This document shows, in pieces, positions 10,753 through 20,481 of a stretch of 38,542 nucleotides of DNA. Both the position numbers and the translations under genes were made by a program. Positions within the stretch are counted from its first letter, which is position 1. Each line of letters opens with the position of its first letter. The DNA lies in contig CAMEPL010000016.1 in NCBI GenBank assembly GCA_945931665.1, positions 1-38,542 on the forward strand. The letters run 5' to 3'. The notes under the pieces were generated by a model that was given only the letters and a program-made list of their open reading frames with translations, had not been told where the DNA came from and did not search any database. The stretch is from an uncultured Clostridium sp. (lineage in GTDB: Bacteria; Bacillota; Clostridia; Peptostreptococcales; Peptostreptococcaceae).

Positions 10753-12749
10753 TGATTTTCCTCCTCTAAATATTCTTCTATTATCTGATGCACCTTTTTA
10801 TAAGCTTGATTTAATGTTACATTTTTAAGTTGCGCACCAGCTATATCTATATGTCCGCCGCCTCCTAGCTTTTCCATGAGTACGTGAACGTTAATTTGTC
10901 CTAATGACCTTGCACTGATAAATACTGTGTCATTTTTGTGTCCTAGGATAAAAGAAGCTTCAACATTTTTAATATTTAAAAGTTCATCAGCTGCCTTAGC
11001 TATGACCACATTTATATTACTTATTTCTGATTCAGAATAAGCTATACAAATTCTTTTATTTATTATTTTAGTATTTTTTATAATATCAGCTCTAGCAATA
11101 AAATCTTCTACATTTGATTTAAATAACATCTTAGTTTCAACAGTATCTGCACCAATTTTTTTCAAATACGATGCTGCTTCAAAAGTTCTTACTCCTGTTT
11201 TAAATGCAAAGAATTTTGTATCTAAATTAATACCTGCAAGCAATCCTTCTGCTGTTAATTTATTTATCTTAACATCTTCTTCTAGATATTGAATAAGTTC
11301 TGTTACCATTTCACATGTAGATGATACATATATTTCATGGAATAATAAAACTGTATCTTTTATAAATTCCACACCTCTTCTATGGTGATCTATTACTATT
11401 ACCTTTTTAGCAATGTTCAATAATTCTTGGCATTCTGTATAGCTTGGCCTATGTGTATCGACAACTATTACAACCGTATCTTTATTGCAGTTTTTTATAG
11501 CTTCCTCACATGTTACAAATAAACCTTTGTAATATTCTTGTTTCTTTACTCTTTTAATAAATTCTTCTATAGAATCATTAACTTGGTCTAGCACTATGTT
11601 AGCTGATTTACCACAAGACTTACATATATCAAATATACCTACAGCTGCTCCCATCGCATCTAAATCTGGATATTTATGTCCCATAATATATATATTATTA
11701 CTTTGTGAAATTACTTCTTTAAGTGCATACCCTATTAATCTCGATTTAACTTTTGTGGTTTTTTCTACTGCCTTTGATTTTCCTCCATAAAACTCAAACT
11801 TGTCTTGAGTTTTTACAACAGCTTGGTCTCCACCTCTACCTAATGCTAAATCCAATGCACCGTTTGCACGTTGCAAGTCTTTATATAGAGAATCACCTTC
11901 CCTACCAACTCCTATACTTATAGTAACTGGAAGAGTATTTTCACAATTTATATTTCTTATGGTATCCAATATTGCGAATTTATTTTCTTGTAGTTTTTTT
12001 AACTCTTTTTCTCTAGTAAAAAATACATACTTATCTTTAGATGTTTTCTTGATGGCTCCTTTAAGTTCATTTTCAAAAACAGATGTAAAAATACGTTCTA
12101 ATTCGACTGTTATTAATGACCTTTTTTCTTCTGGAGCACTTTTTAGAACTTCATCATATTCATCAACTTGAATTAACATAATTACACTCTTATCATCTTC
12201 ATATTGTTGTTTTAATTGTAAATATTCAGTTCTATCCATCCAATATAACATCATTAGATATTTGGCATTGTTATTTTGTTCATTTTTTATAACATTGTAA
12301 ACAACAGTATACTGTCTGTTTTTGTATTCAACATCAGTATACATTTCTTTATTCTCATTTAAAACTTTTCTTAAATCTAAATTTGGTATTATATTATCTA
12401 TATTTTCACCTAATAAATCTGGTGAACCCGTCATTTCATAAAACTTATTATTATACCAATTTATATTCCCGTCGAATTCTAATATACAAAGAGGAATCGG
12501 TAAATTCAATATTGCCTTTTTTGTAGTTTCATCCATGTCTAGAGACAAATTTTGAATATATTTAGTCCATTCCTTTTTTCTAAAATTAGCAATTCTCCAG
12601 TTGTGAAATACTATATATATGAAACCAAAGAAAAATAAACCTCCTAAGTATAAATTATAAGCAAGAAGCAGTATACTCATTATTCCTATTATTAATATAT
12701 AAGCATTTATTTCTGGCATATTTATTTTAAAATTTGGCTTATTCCTCAT
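10749..12749 (-). CDS. gdpP: c-di-AMP phosphodiesterase GdpP/YybT-like (TM, PAS, degenerate GGDEF, DHH-DHHA1)
   Basis: [44 protein letters not shown]; 4-nt overlap with rplI. Confidence 0.92.
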   Translation of the reverse strand: MRNKPNFKINMPEINAYILIIGIMSILLLAYNLYLGGLFFFGFIYIVFHNWRIANFRKKEWTKYIQNLSLDMDETTKKAILNLPIPLCILEFDGNINWYNNKFYEMTGSPDLLGENIDNIIPNLDLRKVLNENKEMYTDVEYKNRQYTVVYNVIKNEQNNNAKYLMMLYWMDRTEYLQLKQQYEDDKSVIMLIQVDEYDEVLKSAPEEKRSLITVELERIFTSVFENELKGAIKKTSKDKYVFFTREKELKKLQENKFAILDTIRNINCENTLPVTISIGVGREGDSLYKDLQRANGALDLALGRGGDQAVVKTQDKFEFYGGKSKAVEKTTKVKSRLIGYALKEVISQSNNIYIMGHKYPDLDAMGAAVGIFDICKSCGKSANIVLDQVNDSIEEFIKRVKKQEYYKGLFVTCEEAIKNCNKDTVVIVVDTHRPSYTECQELLNIAKKVIVIDHHRRGVEFIKDTVLLFHEIYVSSTCEMVTELIQYLEEDVKINKLTAEGLLAGINLDTKFFAFKTGVRTFEAASYLKKIGADTVETKMLFKSNVEDFIARADIIKNTKIINKRICIAYSESEISNINVVIAKAADELLNIKNVEASFILGHKNDTVFISARSLGQINVHVLMEKLGGGGHIDIAGAQLKNVTLNQAYKKVHQIIEEYLEEENQ

Positions 12750-12759
12750 CTTTATCCTC

Positions 12760-13758
12760 CTATATCAATTCACAACTCTTTACTTTTCTAAAATCAAATA
12801 TACTATCTACCATCCCTAATATAGAAATTCCCATAATTCCTACTATACTTACTGCTATGACTCCTACTATAAATTTAATTACATGACCTGCTTTAAGCCA
12901 TTTTTTTGTGAAGAATATAGCTACAGATACTCCTTGTATAAGGAATAATATATAGAATATTAATTCTAAATTTACTAATATTAAATCTGTATATAATGGT
13001 ATATTTAACATTTCAACTAACATTATAAGTATATATAAAACAAACGAAGTTAATACAGCATTTCCCGGTAAATAGAATCGAGAAAATTTTACTTCTTTTA
13101 AAATTTCTTTTAAATTATTTGTTCTTATTTTCTTTAAGGTAAATACAGCTAAGAAATATGTAAGTATAGCTAGTATTATGGCCCTAGAAAATAATATTAA
13201 TGGCATAATATTTAACATAGTTTGTATTATTGATTCTTCTGTAATATTCGGCATTGATGCCAAAGTTGATACAGATTCTTGTATTGCACTAATTTGTGTT
13301 GATAATTGTGCTTTCATAACAGAAGTGAATTCTTCTAACATATTAATATTAAATAAGTATTTTGATACTAAATAATTTGCAATTAATCCAAGTATAAATG
13401 CAATAGTTCCCATAAAAATAGGGTTATATTTATTATCTTCCTTATAATTTAATACATTTCTAGTAATTATACCTATTATTATCCCTGGTATAACAAAATT
13501 TAGGCAAATCTCAAAAATATATACCGGGTCCATAAAGAAAATTAGCCCCAAAATTACCATAGCAAAAGATACAAAGACACCTTTGCTATCGGATAACGCA
13601 GCAATTACCACAAACAATGAAGAAACACTAATAGTCAATATACCTAGCGCTGGTATATTAACTGCAGCTAATATCATTATTATAGAAAATAACGTTATTA
13701 ATATTGTCTGAGGTAATGTTATTTTTTTATTCAATTCATAATCACTCCCTGTTTTCAA
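12760..13758 (-). CDS. YybS-like multi-pass membrane protein (DUF2232)
   Basis: Polytopic membrane protein immediately upstream of gdpP/rplI, syntenic with Firmicute yybS. Confidence 0.75.
   Translation of the reverse strand: MKTGSDYELNKKITLPQTILITLFSIIMILAAVNIPALGILTISVSSLFVVIAALSDSKGVFVSFAMVILGLIFFMDPVYIFEICLNFVIPGIIIGIITRNVLNYKEDNKYNPIFMGTIAFILGLIANYLVSKYLFNINMLEEFTSVMKAQLSTQISAIQESVSTLASMPNITEESIIQTMLNIMPLILFSRAIILAILTYFLAVFTLKKIRTNNLKEILKEVKFSRFYLPGNAVLTSFVLYILIMLVEMLNIPLYTDLILVNLELIFYILFLIQGVSVAIFFTKKWLKAGHVIKFIVGVIAVSIVGIMGISILGMVDSIFDFRKVKSCELI
13060..13073. promoter_or_regulatory. Candidate Noc-binding site (NBS)
   Basis: ATTTCCCGGTAAAT, 13/14 match to the Bacillus consensus ATTTCCCGGGAAAT, within the yybS-like gene. 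Confidence 0.5.
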
Positions 13759-14062
13759 TATGATTTTTTAAATTAGTTAAATCTCCATACCATTTTTCTA
13801 TACTGTGATCTTCTTTTATCCCTAATGAAGTTTTCTCTTTTATTTTATAGTCTATCTCGTTAAAACTTATTCCTAGCCTTCTAGCTAAAAGATAAGTCAT
13901 CATTATAATATTTGCTAATATATCTTGAAGTCCCTCATCTGCTGATCTTACACCTTTGAATAAAATATTAAATAATTCACTCACGCTCATTAATAGTTCA
14001 TTTTTCATCCATTCTATTAATTTCATATTTTTAGTAATATCAGTATGTCTATCAATTCTCAC
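13742..14062 (-). CDS. MazG-like family protein
   Basis: Short alpha-helical MazG-like sequence (ITKNMKLIEWMKNELLMSVSELFNILFKG). Confidence 0.7.
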   Translation of the reverse strand: MRIDRHTDITKNMKLIEWMKNELLMSVSELFNILFKGVRSADEGLQDILANIIMMTYLLARRLGISFNEIDYKIKEKTSLGIKEDHSIEKWYGDLTNLKNHIENRE

Positions 14063-14380
14063 AACTTTACCCTCCTTTATATTATTTAACTTTAAAAATA
14101 AATTCTATAAGCCTTTTAAGTAATTAATTATTGTATTTATAATAATTCAATAAACAATATCTAATTACATTCTTAATTTTGCAATTTATTTTTATAATAA
14201 TCGCAAAATTTAATTTTGAGTATAAAGTTTTTGTGAATTTGCAACTATCAAATATATACACATATTATAACACATATATCATTATATCATTTAAAAAACG
14301 GATTTTTAAATGGTGTTTTTATAGTCGTAATTATACTACTTAATAAGAATATTATACCTTATTTTTGTTAAGTAGTTATT

Positions 14381-14419
14381 AAAAAAGCCTTCCTTGATAT
14401 TTCAATGGAAGGCTTACTT
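14381..14419 (-). terminator. Terminator after rpsR
   Basis: AAGCCTTCC / GGAAGGCTT arms, A6 on + strand side. Confidence 0.85.
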
Positions 14420-14422
14420 TTA

Positions 14423-14650
14423 TTAGTCTAAAGTGTATGGTAAAAGTGCTAAGTTTCTAGCTCTTTTTATTGCCACTGTTAATTCTCTTTGATGTTTTGC
14501 ACAAGTACCTGATATTCTTCTTGGTAATATTTTACCTCTTTCAGTGATGTACTTTTGTAATCTTTGAGTGTTTTTGTAATCTATTCTAGCGTCTTTTGAT
14601 GCGCAGAATTGACAAACTCTTCTCTTTTTACGTCTTTTTTTGTTTATCAT
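14423..14650 (-). CDS. rpsR: 30S ribosomal protein S18
   Basis: [46 protein letters not shown]. Confidence 0.98.
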   Translation of the reverse strand: MINKKRRKKRRVCQFCASKDARIDYKNTQRLQKYITERGKILPRRISGTCAKHQRELTVAIKRARNLALLPYTLD

Positions 14651-14671
14651 CTGTGTTATTCCTCCTTTTCC

Positions 14672-15124
14672 TTAAAATGGTATGTCATCGTCATCTATAG
14701 CTTGAAAACCATTAGGATCTAATCCTTGAGTTGGTTCAAAGCTTGGTTCAAAACCTGCTTGTGACCCTTGATGACTTTCAACATATGGATTTTCCGATTT
14801 TCCTCTATTGCTATCTAAAGCTTGTACGCTTCTTGAACTTACTTTAGTGAAAGTTCTATTTTCTCCTGATTGAGTTTGATATCTGTCTACTCTAAGATTT
14901 CCTTGAACTGCAACTAATCTACCTTTTGATATATAGTTTGCACAGAACTCAGCTGACTTACCTATAACTTCTATAGGTATGAAATCTGTTTCTTTTGTTC
15001 CATCTTTCTTAGTGTATTCTCTATCAGTTGCAAGAGTAAATGTAGCAACAGGTGTTCCAGTACCAGGTATATATCTTAGTTCTGGATCCTTTGTTAATCT
15101 TCCAATTAAAACTACATGGTTCAT
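14672..15124 (-). CDS. ssb: Single-stranded DNA-binding protein
   Basis: MNHVVLIGRLTKDPELRY..., acidic DDDIPF C-terminal tail. Confidence 0.98.
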   Translation of the reverse strand: MNHVVLIGRLTKDPELRYIPGTGTPVATFTLATDREYTKKDGTKETDFIPIEVIGKSAEFCANYISKGRLVAVQGNLRVDRYQTQSGENRTFTKVSSRSVQALDSNRGKSENPYVESHQGSQAGFEPSFEPTQGLDPNGFQAIDDDDIPF

Positions 15125-15163
15125 AATGCGACCTCCTTATAAATCTGTTGGACTAAGCATTAA

Positions 15164-15442
15164 TTATGCAACCACGATCATATGTCTTATTACGTTTTCG
15201 TTTATCTTTAAGTTTCTGTCTAATTCTTTTGGAACTTCAACACCAGACTTAAAGTTAACTAATACATAGAAACCTTCTGAGAATTTAGCTATTTGGTAAG
15301 CTAATTTCTTATTTCCCCATGTATCAACTTTTTCTACTTCACCATTTGAAGAAATAACGTCTTTTATTTTGTTTAAAACACTTTCTTTTGTTTCATCATC
15401 AGAATTTGGTTTTACAACATAAACTAATTCATAATTTTTCAT
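15164..15442 (-). CDS. rpsF: 30S ribosomal protein S6
   Basis: MKNYELVYVVKPN..., WGNKKLAYQI, EGFYVLVNF. Confidence 0.98.
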   Translation of the reverse strand: MKNYELVYVVKPNSDDETKESVLNKIKDVISSNGEVEKVDTWGNKKLAYQIAKFSEGFYVLVNFKSGVEVPKELDRNLKINENVIRHMIVVA

Positions 15443-15460
15443 TCTTTTTCACCTCCCTTT

Positions 15461-15511
15461 GGACTTAACGGCTCTACCTCTTAGAGCAGAGAAATGAGAA
15501 TTAAATCTCAT
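15461..15511 (-). ncRNA. Possible S6:S18 ribosomal-protein leader in rpsF 5'UTR
   Basis: Two stems, ATGAGA/TCTCAT and GCTCTA/TAGAGC, the latter followed by CCG on the minus strand, between promoter and rpsF. Confidence 0.4.
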
Positions 15512-15519
15512 ACTTGTCT

Positions 15520-15548
15520 ATTTTATCATCATTAGATAAATATATCAA
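15520..15548 (-). promoter_or_regulatory. rpsF-ssb-rpsR promoter TTGATA-N17-TAAAAT
   Basis: Minus strand TTGATA (15548-15543), 17 nt, TAAAAT (15525-15520). Confidence 0.6.
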
Positions 15549-15621
15549 GATTTTTTTGTAGTTGCTCTTATTTTCTTATAGTTCTATTTTTAATCATTTT
15601 TTGTATATTTATACTAATATT

Positions 15622-15813
15622 TTATTCACTCTTAGGAATTACTTTTTTCGTTCTTTTTTCTAGTGTAGGTCTATCTAGCATAATAAGCCTACCACAATTT
15701 TTACATTTTATTTTAATATCCATTCCAACTCTTATTATTTCAAATTCTTTACAACCGCAAGCATGTTGTTTTTTTAGTTCAACAGTATCTCCTACATTAA
15801 GACTTAATGGCAT
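15622..15813 (-). CDS. DUF951 family protein
   Basis: LNVGDTVELKKQHACGCKEFEIIRVGMDIKIKCKNCGRLIMLDRPTLEKR. Confidence 0.85.
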   Translation of the reverse strand: MPLSLNVGDTVELKKQHACGCKEFEIIRVGMDIKIKCKNCGRLIMLDRPTLEKRTKKVIPKSE

Positions 15814-15828
15814 ATTACATTCCCCCTC

Positions 15829-16089
15829 TTAATTAATTTCTTCTACTTGTTTCTTTCCATCTTGCTTAGATATTTTATACATTCCTTTGTATTCAATTTG
15901 GTTTTGATTAACAATTTCTTTTATATTATCTATATTTTCTATTGAGAATTTTATCGATATTCCACAGCTTTGAGTAATCTCCCTTGGTGTAGGTAAAACT
16001 GTATAATCTATCTCATTTTTCCCAAAAATTTTATCACATTTTATTGCTTGATGTGTCGAATTAAATGATATTATATACATTTCATTCAT
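15829..16089 (-). CDS. DUF3343 family protein (putative Se/S carrier-like)
   Basis: YIISFNSTHQAIKCDKIF...PTPREITQSCGISIKF. Confidence 0.75.
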   Translation of the reverse strand: MNEMYIISFNSTHQAIKCDKIFGKNEIDYTVLPTPREITQSCGISIKFSIENIDNIKEIVNQNQIEYKGMYKISKQDGKKQVEEIN

Positions 16090-16222
16090 AGTATTTTAGT
16101 TGCTAAAATTATTTTATTTTAGCATACTCCTTTCTTGATTCATTTTTCATAATCATATTATCATATATTTTCTTATTTTTCACTTAAGATTCTGAATTAT
16201 ATCATTATTTTAGATAAATCAC

Positions 16223-16254
16223 AAAAACTAGACTCTAAGAGTCTAGCTTTTTAT
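16223..16254. terminator. Palindromic terminator downstream of the HTH/TPR gene
   Basis: CTAGACTCTAAGAGTCTAG palindrome flanked by A5 and T5. Confidence 0.75.
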
Positions 16255-16261
16255 TTTATTA

Positions 16262-17554
16262 TTATATTATTTCCAAATCTTTAAATATAGTTACACCTTT
16301 TTGGTAACATTCTAATTCTTTTTCTTTTGATATTCCTGAATATAATTGACCTAGTTCTATATATAAATTTCCTAAGATTTTTTCTTCATCTAATTTAGAA
16401 ACGATTTCTATACATTTTATAAGATACTCTATAGATATATCAGTTTCTCCTTTATATTTATATATATCACAGTAATATTTTAAAGCTTTAAATTCATCAT
16501 ATTTACTCTTGCTTTTTATTGCTGCTGCTAGTGCCAACTTAGAATATTTTTTAGCCATTTCAAAGTCATTCGTATCTATATAAGATTGAATAATGTTATA
16601 TAGACTGTCCATCATATATTTATCTATATCATTTTTCTTTATATCATATACCTTTTCTGAATACTCTAGGAATTTATCATTATCTCCCATTTCTCCATAA
16701 ATACTTCCTACTGTTAAATATATTTGAGCTAACTTATCTTTATTTTCTTCTTTTTCTATTATTTCTAAAGCCTTAGCAAAATAGTCTTTTGATTTTATAT
16801 AATCACCTTCAGATAGTAGTTTCCTTGCCTTTAAAACTAACATTTCTATTTCTTGTTCTGGTGAATAGTCATTATCGATATTGCCTATTTTTTCAATAAA
16901 TTCTAATGATTTTTGATTATCATTTAATTTCATATAACATTTAGATATTTTGCTATATAACTCTTTATATGTATCTGCATCATCTATATTAATTTCATCT
17001 AATATATCTTTAGCAAAATAATAATTTGTTAAAGATACTTTATAAAATTCTTCATCAAAATATATACCTGCTATATTCATATAGCATTTGAATATTCTTT
17101 TCTTATCATCATTTTTTATAAAATGGAACAATGCTTTTTCAAAATAAAAGTTTGCTGTTGCACCATCTTTTCTCTTTAAATATATATCTCCTAATAAATA
17201 ATTGCATTTACCATAATTCTCAGAAAGGTCATACTCTTCACATATTTCAATGATTTCGTGTATTTCTTTTTCAGCTTCATCTAATGCATCTCTTTTTATA
17301 TATATTTCACTTTGTAAAATCAGATTGTCAGTAATTTTTTTAGATTGCATTTCTTTTGTTTCCAATAAGTAATCTATACTGACATCTAGTCTTTCAGCTA
17401 AGTATTCTAAAAGTTCATAACTTGTATGGGATTTATCCCTTTCTATATGACTTATTTGTGCAGCTGTTATTCTATCTCCTGCTAATTCTTTTAATGTCAT
17501 ATTTTTTTCTTTTCTGAGCTTTTTTATCTTTTCCCCCAAACTCAATATGTTCAT
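16262..17554 (-). CDS. XRE-type HTH regulator with TPR repeats, RstA/RRNPP-like
   Basis: LGEKIKKLRKEKNMTLKELAGDRITAAQISHIERDKSHTSYELLEYLAERL HTH, then repeated TPR helices. Track start at 17575; ATG at 17554 is preceded by GTGGGTGAGGT (SD-like). Confidence 0.75.
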   Translation of the reverse strand: MNILSLGEKIKKLRKEKNMTLKELAGDRITAAQISHIERDKSHTSYELLEYLAERLDVSIDYLLETKEMQSKKITDNLILQSEIYIKRDALDEAEKEIHEIIEICEEYDLSENYGKCNYLLGDIYLKRKDGATANFYFEKALFHFIKNDDKKRIFKCYMNIAGIYFDEEFYKVSLTNYYFAKDILDEINIDDADTYKELYSKISKCYMKLNDNQKSLEFIEKIGNIDNDYSPEQEIEMLVLKARKLLSEGDYIKSKDYFAKALEIIEKEENKDKLAQIYLTVGSIYGEMGDNDKFLEYSEKVYDIKKNDIDKYMMDSLYNIIQSYIDTNDFEMAKKYSKLALAAAIKSKSKYDEFKALKYYCDIYKYKGETDISIEYLIKCIEIVSKLDEEKILGNLYIELGQLYSGISKEKELECYQKGVTIFKDLEII

Positions 17555-17882
17555 ATACCTCACCCACTTTAACATTATTTATTATTACTAATTATAATAT
17601 AATTATAACTTATACTTACATTAATTACATCACCCTTGATTACATTTTTTTCTAAAAATTCTATTTTTTTAATCAGAAATAGTAATTTACTTATACTTTA
17701 ATTTATATTTTTTATTAAAATATAATTATATATATTAATTAAGTATTTTATACTCTAAAATATTCTCTTTTAATATCCATATTATAATTATGTTCATAAT
17801 AAAAATGTAATTTTTATTTTCCTTAAAGGAACTATTTTATTTTATCATTTAAACAGTATATTTTGACATATTTTTTTATAAT

Positions 17883-18716
17883 TTATTCCTCTAAAAGTCT
17901 ATCTATTATATCATTTAAATCTTCATCTGTATAATATTCTATCTCTATTTTTCCTTTTTTCTTTCCTGCAGATATATTAACTTTTGTCCCTAAAGTATTC
18001 ATTAATCTTTCTTCTATATCCTTTATAAATATATCTTTTTCTTTTGATTTATTTTTATTTTTTTTATCTTCTACTATTTCTTTTACTATTTCCTCAGTTT
18101 TTCTTACTGACAGATTTTCTTTTATTATTCTTTGTGCCAATTCAACCTGTTTCATTTCGTCACTAATCCTTAGTAACGCCTTACCATGTCCTGGTGAAAT
18201 TTCATCTAATTCTATATATTTTTTTACTTGCTCAGATAAATTTAATAGTCTCATTGTATTAGTTATATACGGTCTACTTTTACCAACTAGTTCTGCTATT
18301 TCTTCTTGTGTAGACTTATATTCTTCTATTAAATTCTTATATGCTTTTCCTTCTTCTATTATATTTAAATTTTGTCTTTGTAAATTTTCAACCAATGCAA
18401 TTTCCATTACTTCTTTAATTGGTATATTTTTTATTATAGCTGGTATTTCTTCTTTTTTCGCCATAATACTTGCTCTATACCTTCTTTCCCCAGCTATAAT
18501 CATATATCTCCCGTCTTCATCTTCTCTTAATACTATTGGCTGAAGCACACCATATTTTTTTATAGACTCACATAAAGCTATTATTTTATCTTCGTCAAAA
18601 TATAGCCTTGGTTGAGTACTATTCGGATATATATCAGATATTCTTACGTTTACAATTTGGCTTTTATTTTCTTGAATTAATTTATTTGAATTTTGATTTA
18701 ATACTTCTTTTGACAT
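17883..18716 (-). CDS. parB: Chromosome partitioning protein ParB/Spo0J
   Basis: AGERRYRA CTP-binding motif, ENLQRQNLN, HTH GKSRPYITNTMRLLNLS...PGHGKALL (ParB-type specificity residues). Confidence 0.88.
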   Translation of the reverse strand: MSKEVLNQNSNKLIQENKSQIVNVRISDIYPNSTQPRLYFDEDKIIALCESIKKYGVLQPIVLREDEDGRYMIIAGERRYRASIMAKKEEIPAIIKNIPIKEVMEIALVENLQRQNLNIIEEGKAYKNLIEEYKSTQEEIAELVGKSRPYITNTMRLLNLSEQVKKYIELDEISPGHGKALLRISDEMKQVELAQRIIKENLSVRKTEEIVKEIVEDKKNKNKSKEKDIFIKDIEERLMNTLGTKVNISAGKKKGKIEIEYYTDEDLNDIIDRLLEE

Positions 18717-18782
18717 TAAATTATATCCTCCTATACTTTAATCAAGTAGTTTTACATAATAAATTATCTTTGTTTAAAAAAA

Positions 18783-18803
18783 AATTACTGCTATGCAGTA
18801 ATT
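18783..18803 (-). terminator. Terminator hairpin between noc and parB
   Basis: AATTACTGC/GCAGTAATT with T-run on minus transcript, abutting the noc stop codon. Confidence 0.6.
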
Positions 18804-19589
18804 CTATTTTTTCGGGATCTTAACGACTACTTCCATATAGTCTCCCTTATCTATTTCATTATATTTAGCTTCTATACCCGTATTTAATATGGCATCATAA
18901 GCTTGTTTTAATGTATTAAGATATATTCTTATACTCATCGAGCATTTTATATTTTGTTTTTTTTCTGGATTTTCTTTTGCTTCTATATTATCCAAAATAT
19001 CTTTTACAAGCTTTTCAGTCTTTTTAACAGTCAATTCATTTTTAACTATTTTTAATACAACTTCATCCATTAATTCCTCGTTAGGTAATTTAAGTAATGC
19101 CCTAGCGTGTCTTTCAGTAAGTCCATTTTGAACCAATGATTCCTTTATAGATTGTGGCAATTTTAATATTCTCAACTTATTAGCAATTGTAGATTGACTT
19201 TTCCCCAATTTTTCAGCTAATTGTTGCTGAGTAAAATTATGCTCTTTTATTAAGTTCTCATATCCCAAAGCCTCTTCTATAAAATTTAAATCTTCCCTTT
19301 GCAAGTTTTCCAATAATGCCAGTACTGCTGATGTTTCATCAGATACTTCATGTACTATAGCTGGTATTGTTTTTAAGTTAGCAAGCTTTGCAGCTCTAAG
19401 CCTTCTTTCTCCTGCAACTAATTCAAACTTTTCATTTTTCTTTCTTACTGTAATCGGTTGTAATACTCCATAACTTTCAATTGAATTTTTTAACTCTTCT
19501 AATGACTTTTCAGAAAATACTCTTCTTGGTTGATATGGATTTGGGACTATTTCTTCTATCGGTATTTGTATAACTATTTTCTCTTCCAT
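18804..19589 (-). CDS. noc: Nucleoid occlusion protein Noc
   Basis: NPYQPRR, AGERRLRAAKLA, ENLQREDLN, HTH GKSQSTIANKLRILKLP...ERHARALL (Noc-type specificity residues). Confidence 0.85.
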   Translation of the reverse strand: MEEKIVIQIPIEEIVPNPYQPRRVFSEKSLEELKNSIESYGVLQPITVRKKNEKFELVAGERRLRAAKLANLKTIPAIVHEVSDETSAVLALLENLQREDLNFIEEALGYENLIKEHNFTQQQLAEKLGKSQSTIANKLRILKLPQSIKESLVQNGLTERHARALLKLPNEELMDEVVLKIVKNELTVKKTEKLVKDILDNIEAKENPEKKQNIKCSMSIRIYLNTLKQAYDAILNTGIEAKYNEIDKGDYMEVVVKIPKK

Positions 19590-19752
19590 AACATACCTCT
19601 TTCATTTATAACTATTTTTTAGATCTAAACTGGTTCCATTGTTATGATTTGATTAAACAATCTCCGTCTCGATTTATCAACTTTCTTTATGAATATTATT
19701 CTTCATTTTATGTTGTAATCCTTTATATTTTTGATTTTAGAAGCATTATATA

Positions 19753-20481
19753 TTATTTTATAGGATTTTTAGTAACTTTTCCTGCTTTTCTAGGGTATTT
19801 ACTTGGAGTATTTTTAACTTTTTTGAATACTAATATATTATGGTCTAAATCTATTTCTGGTAATTTTATATCTATTTTTTCGATATATTCTACACCTAAT
19901 ACTTCCATAGCTTTTTTAGATTCTTCTAATTCTAAATTAGCATTTGGTCCTTTCAGACAAACAAAATATCCTCCTACCTTTACAAATGGAACACAGAACT
20001 CCATAAGTGCAGGTAATCCTGCTACAGCTCTCGCTGTTGCTATATCAAAACATTCTCTATACTCTTCACTTTTACCGAAATCTTCGGCCCTCCCGTGAAT
20101 AAATTCTATGTCATCTATGTCTAATTGACTTGCTACCTCTTGTAAAAAGTTAATTCTTTTATTTAAAGAATCAAGCAGTGTTACTTTTAGTTCTGGTAAA
20201 CAGATTCTCAGTGGCATTCCTGGGAATCCTGCACCTGTACCAACATCTATTAAAGACATTCCATTTTTTATATAACCTTTTGTAACAGCAGATACAGAAT
20301 CTAAGAAGTGTTTTATAAATACTTCCTTTTCATCTTCTATTCCTGTTAGATTCATCTTTTGATTCCACTCAACTAGTAGTTCTTTATATTTTTGGAAATC
20401 GGCTAGCATTTTATCGCTAGCCTCTATTCCAAAGTCTTCTATTCCGTTTTTTAGTATTTCTACATTACTCATTATTTCCAC
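19753..20481 (-). CDS. rsmG: 16S rRNA (guanine527-N7)-methyltransferase RsmG/GidB
   Basis: [37 protein letters not shown]. Confidence 0.97.
   Translation of the reverse strand: MEIMSNVEILKNGIEDFGIEASDKMLADFQKYKELLVEWNQKMNLTGIEDEKEVFIKHFLDSVSAVTKGYIKNGMSLIDVGTGAGFPGMPLRICLPELKVTLLDSLNKRINFLQEVASQLDIDDIEFIHGRAEDFGKSEEYRECFDIATARAVAGLPALMEFCVPFVKVGGYFVCLKGPNANLELEESKKAMEVLGVEYIEKIDIKLPEIDLDHNILVFKKVKNTPSKYPRKAGKVTKNPIK

Noticed and set aside
14063-14380. Intergenic region between mazG-like gene and rpsR terminator with short AT inverted repeats (e.g. ATTTAAAAA-cgg-ATTTTTAAAT)
   Set aside because: A/T-only repeats expected by composition; no conserved RNA motif recognised
17576-17882. Checked as a possible remnant of parA/soj between the HTH/TPR gene and parB
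   Set aside because: Very AT-rich, no Walker A (KGGVGKTT-like) or other ParA remnant visible in any frame
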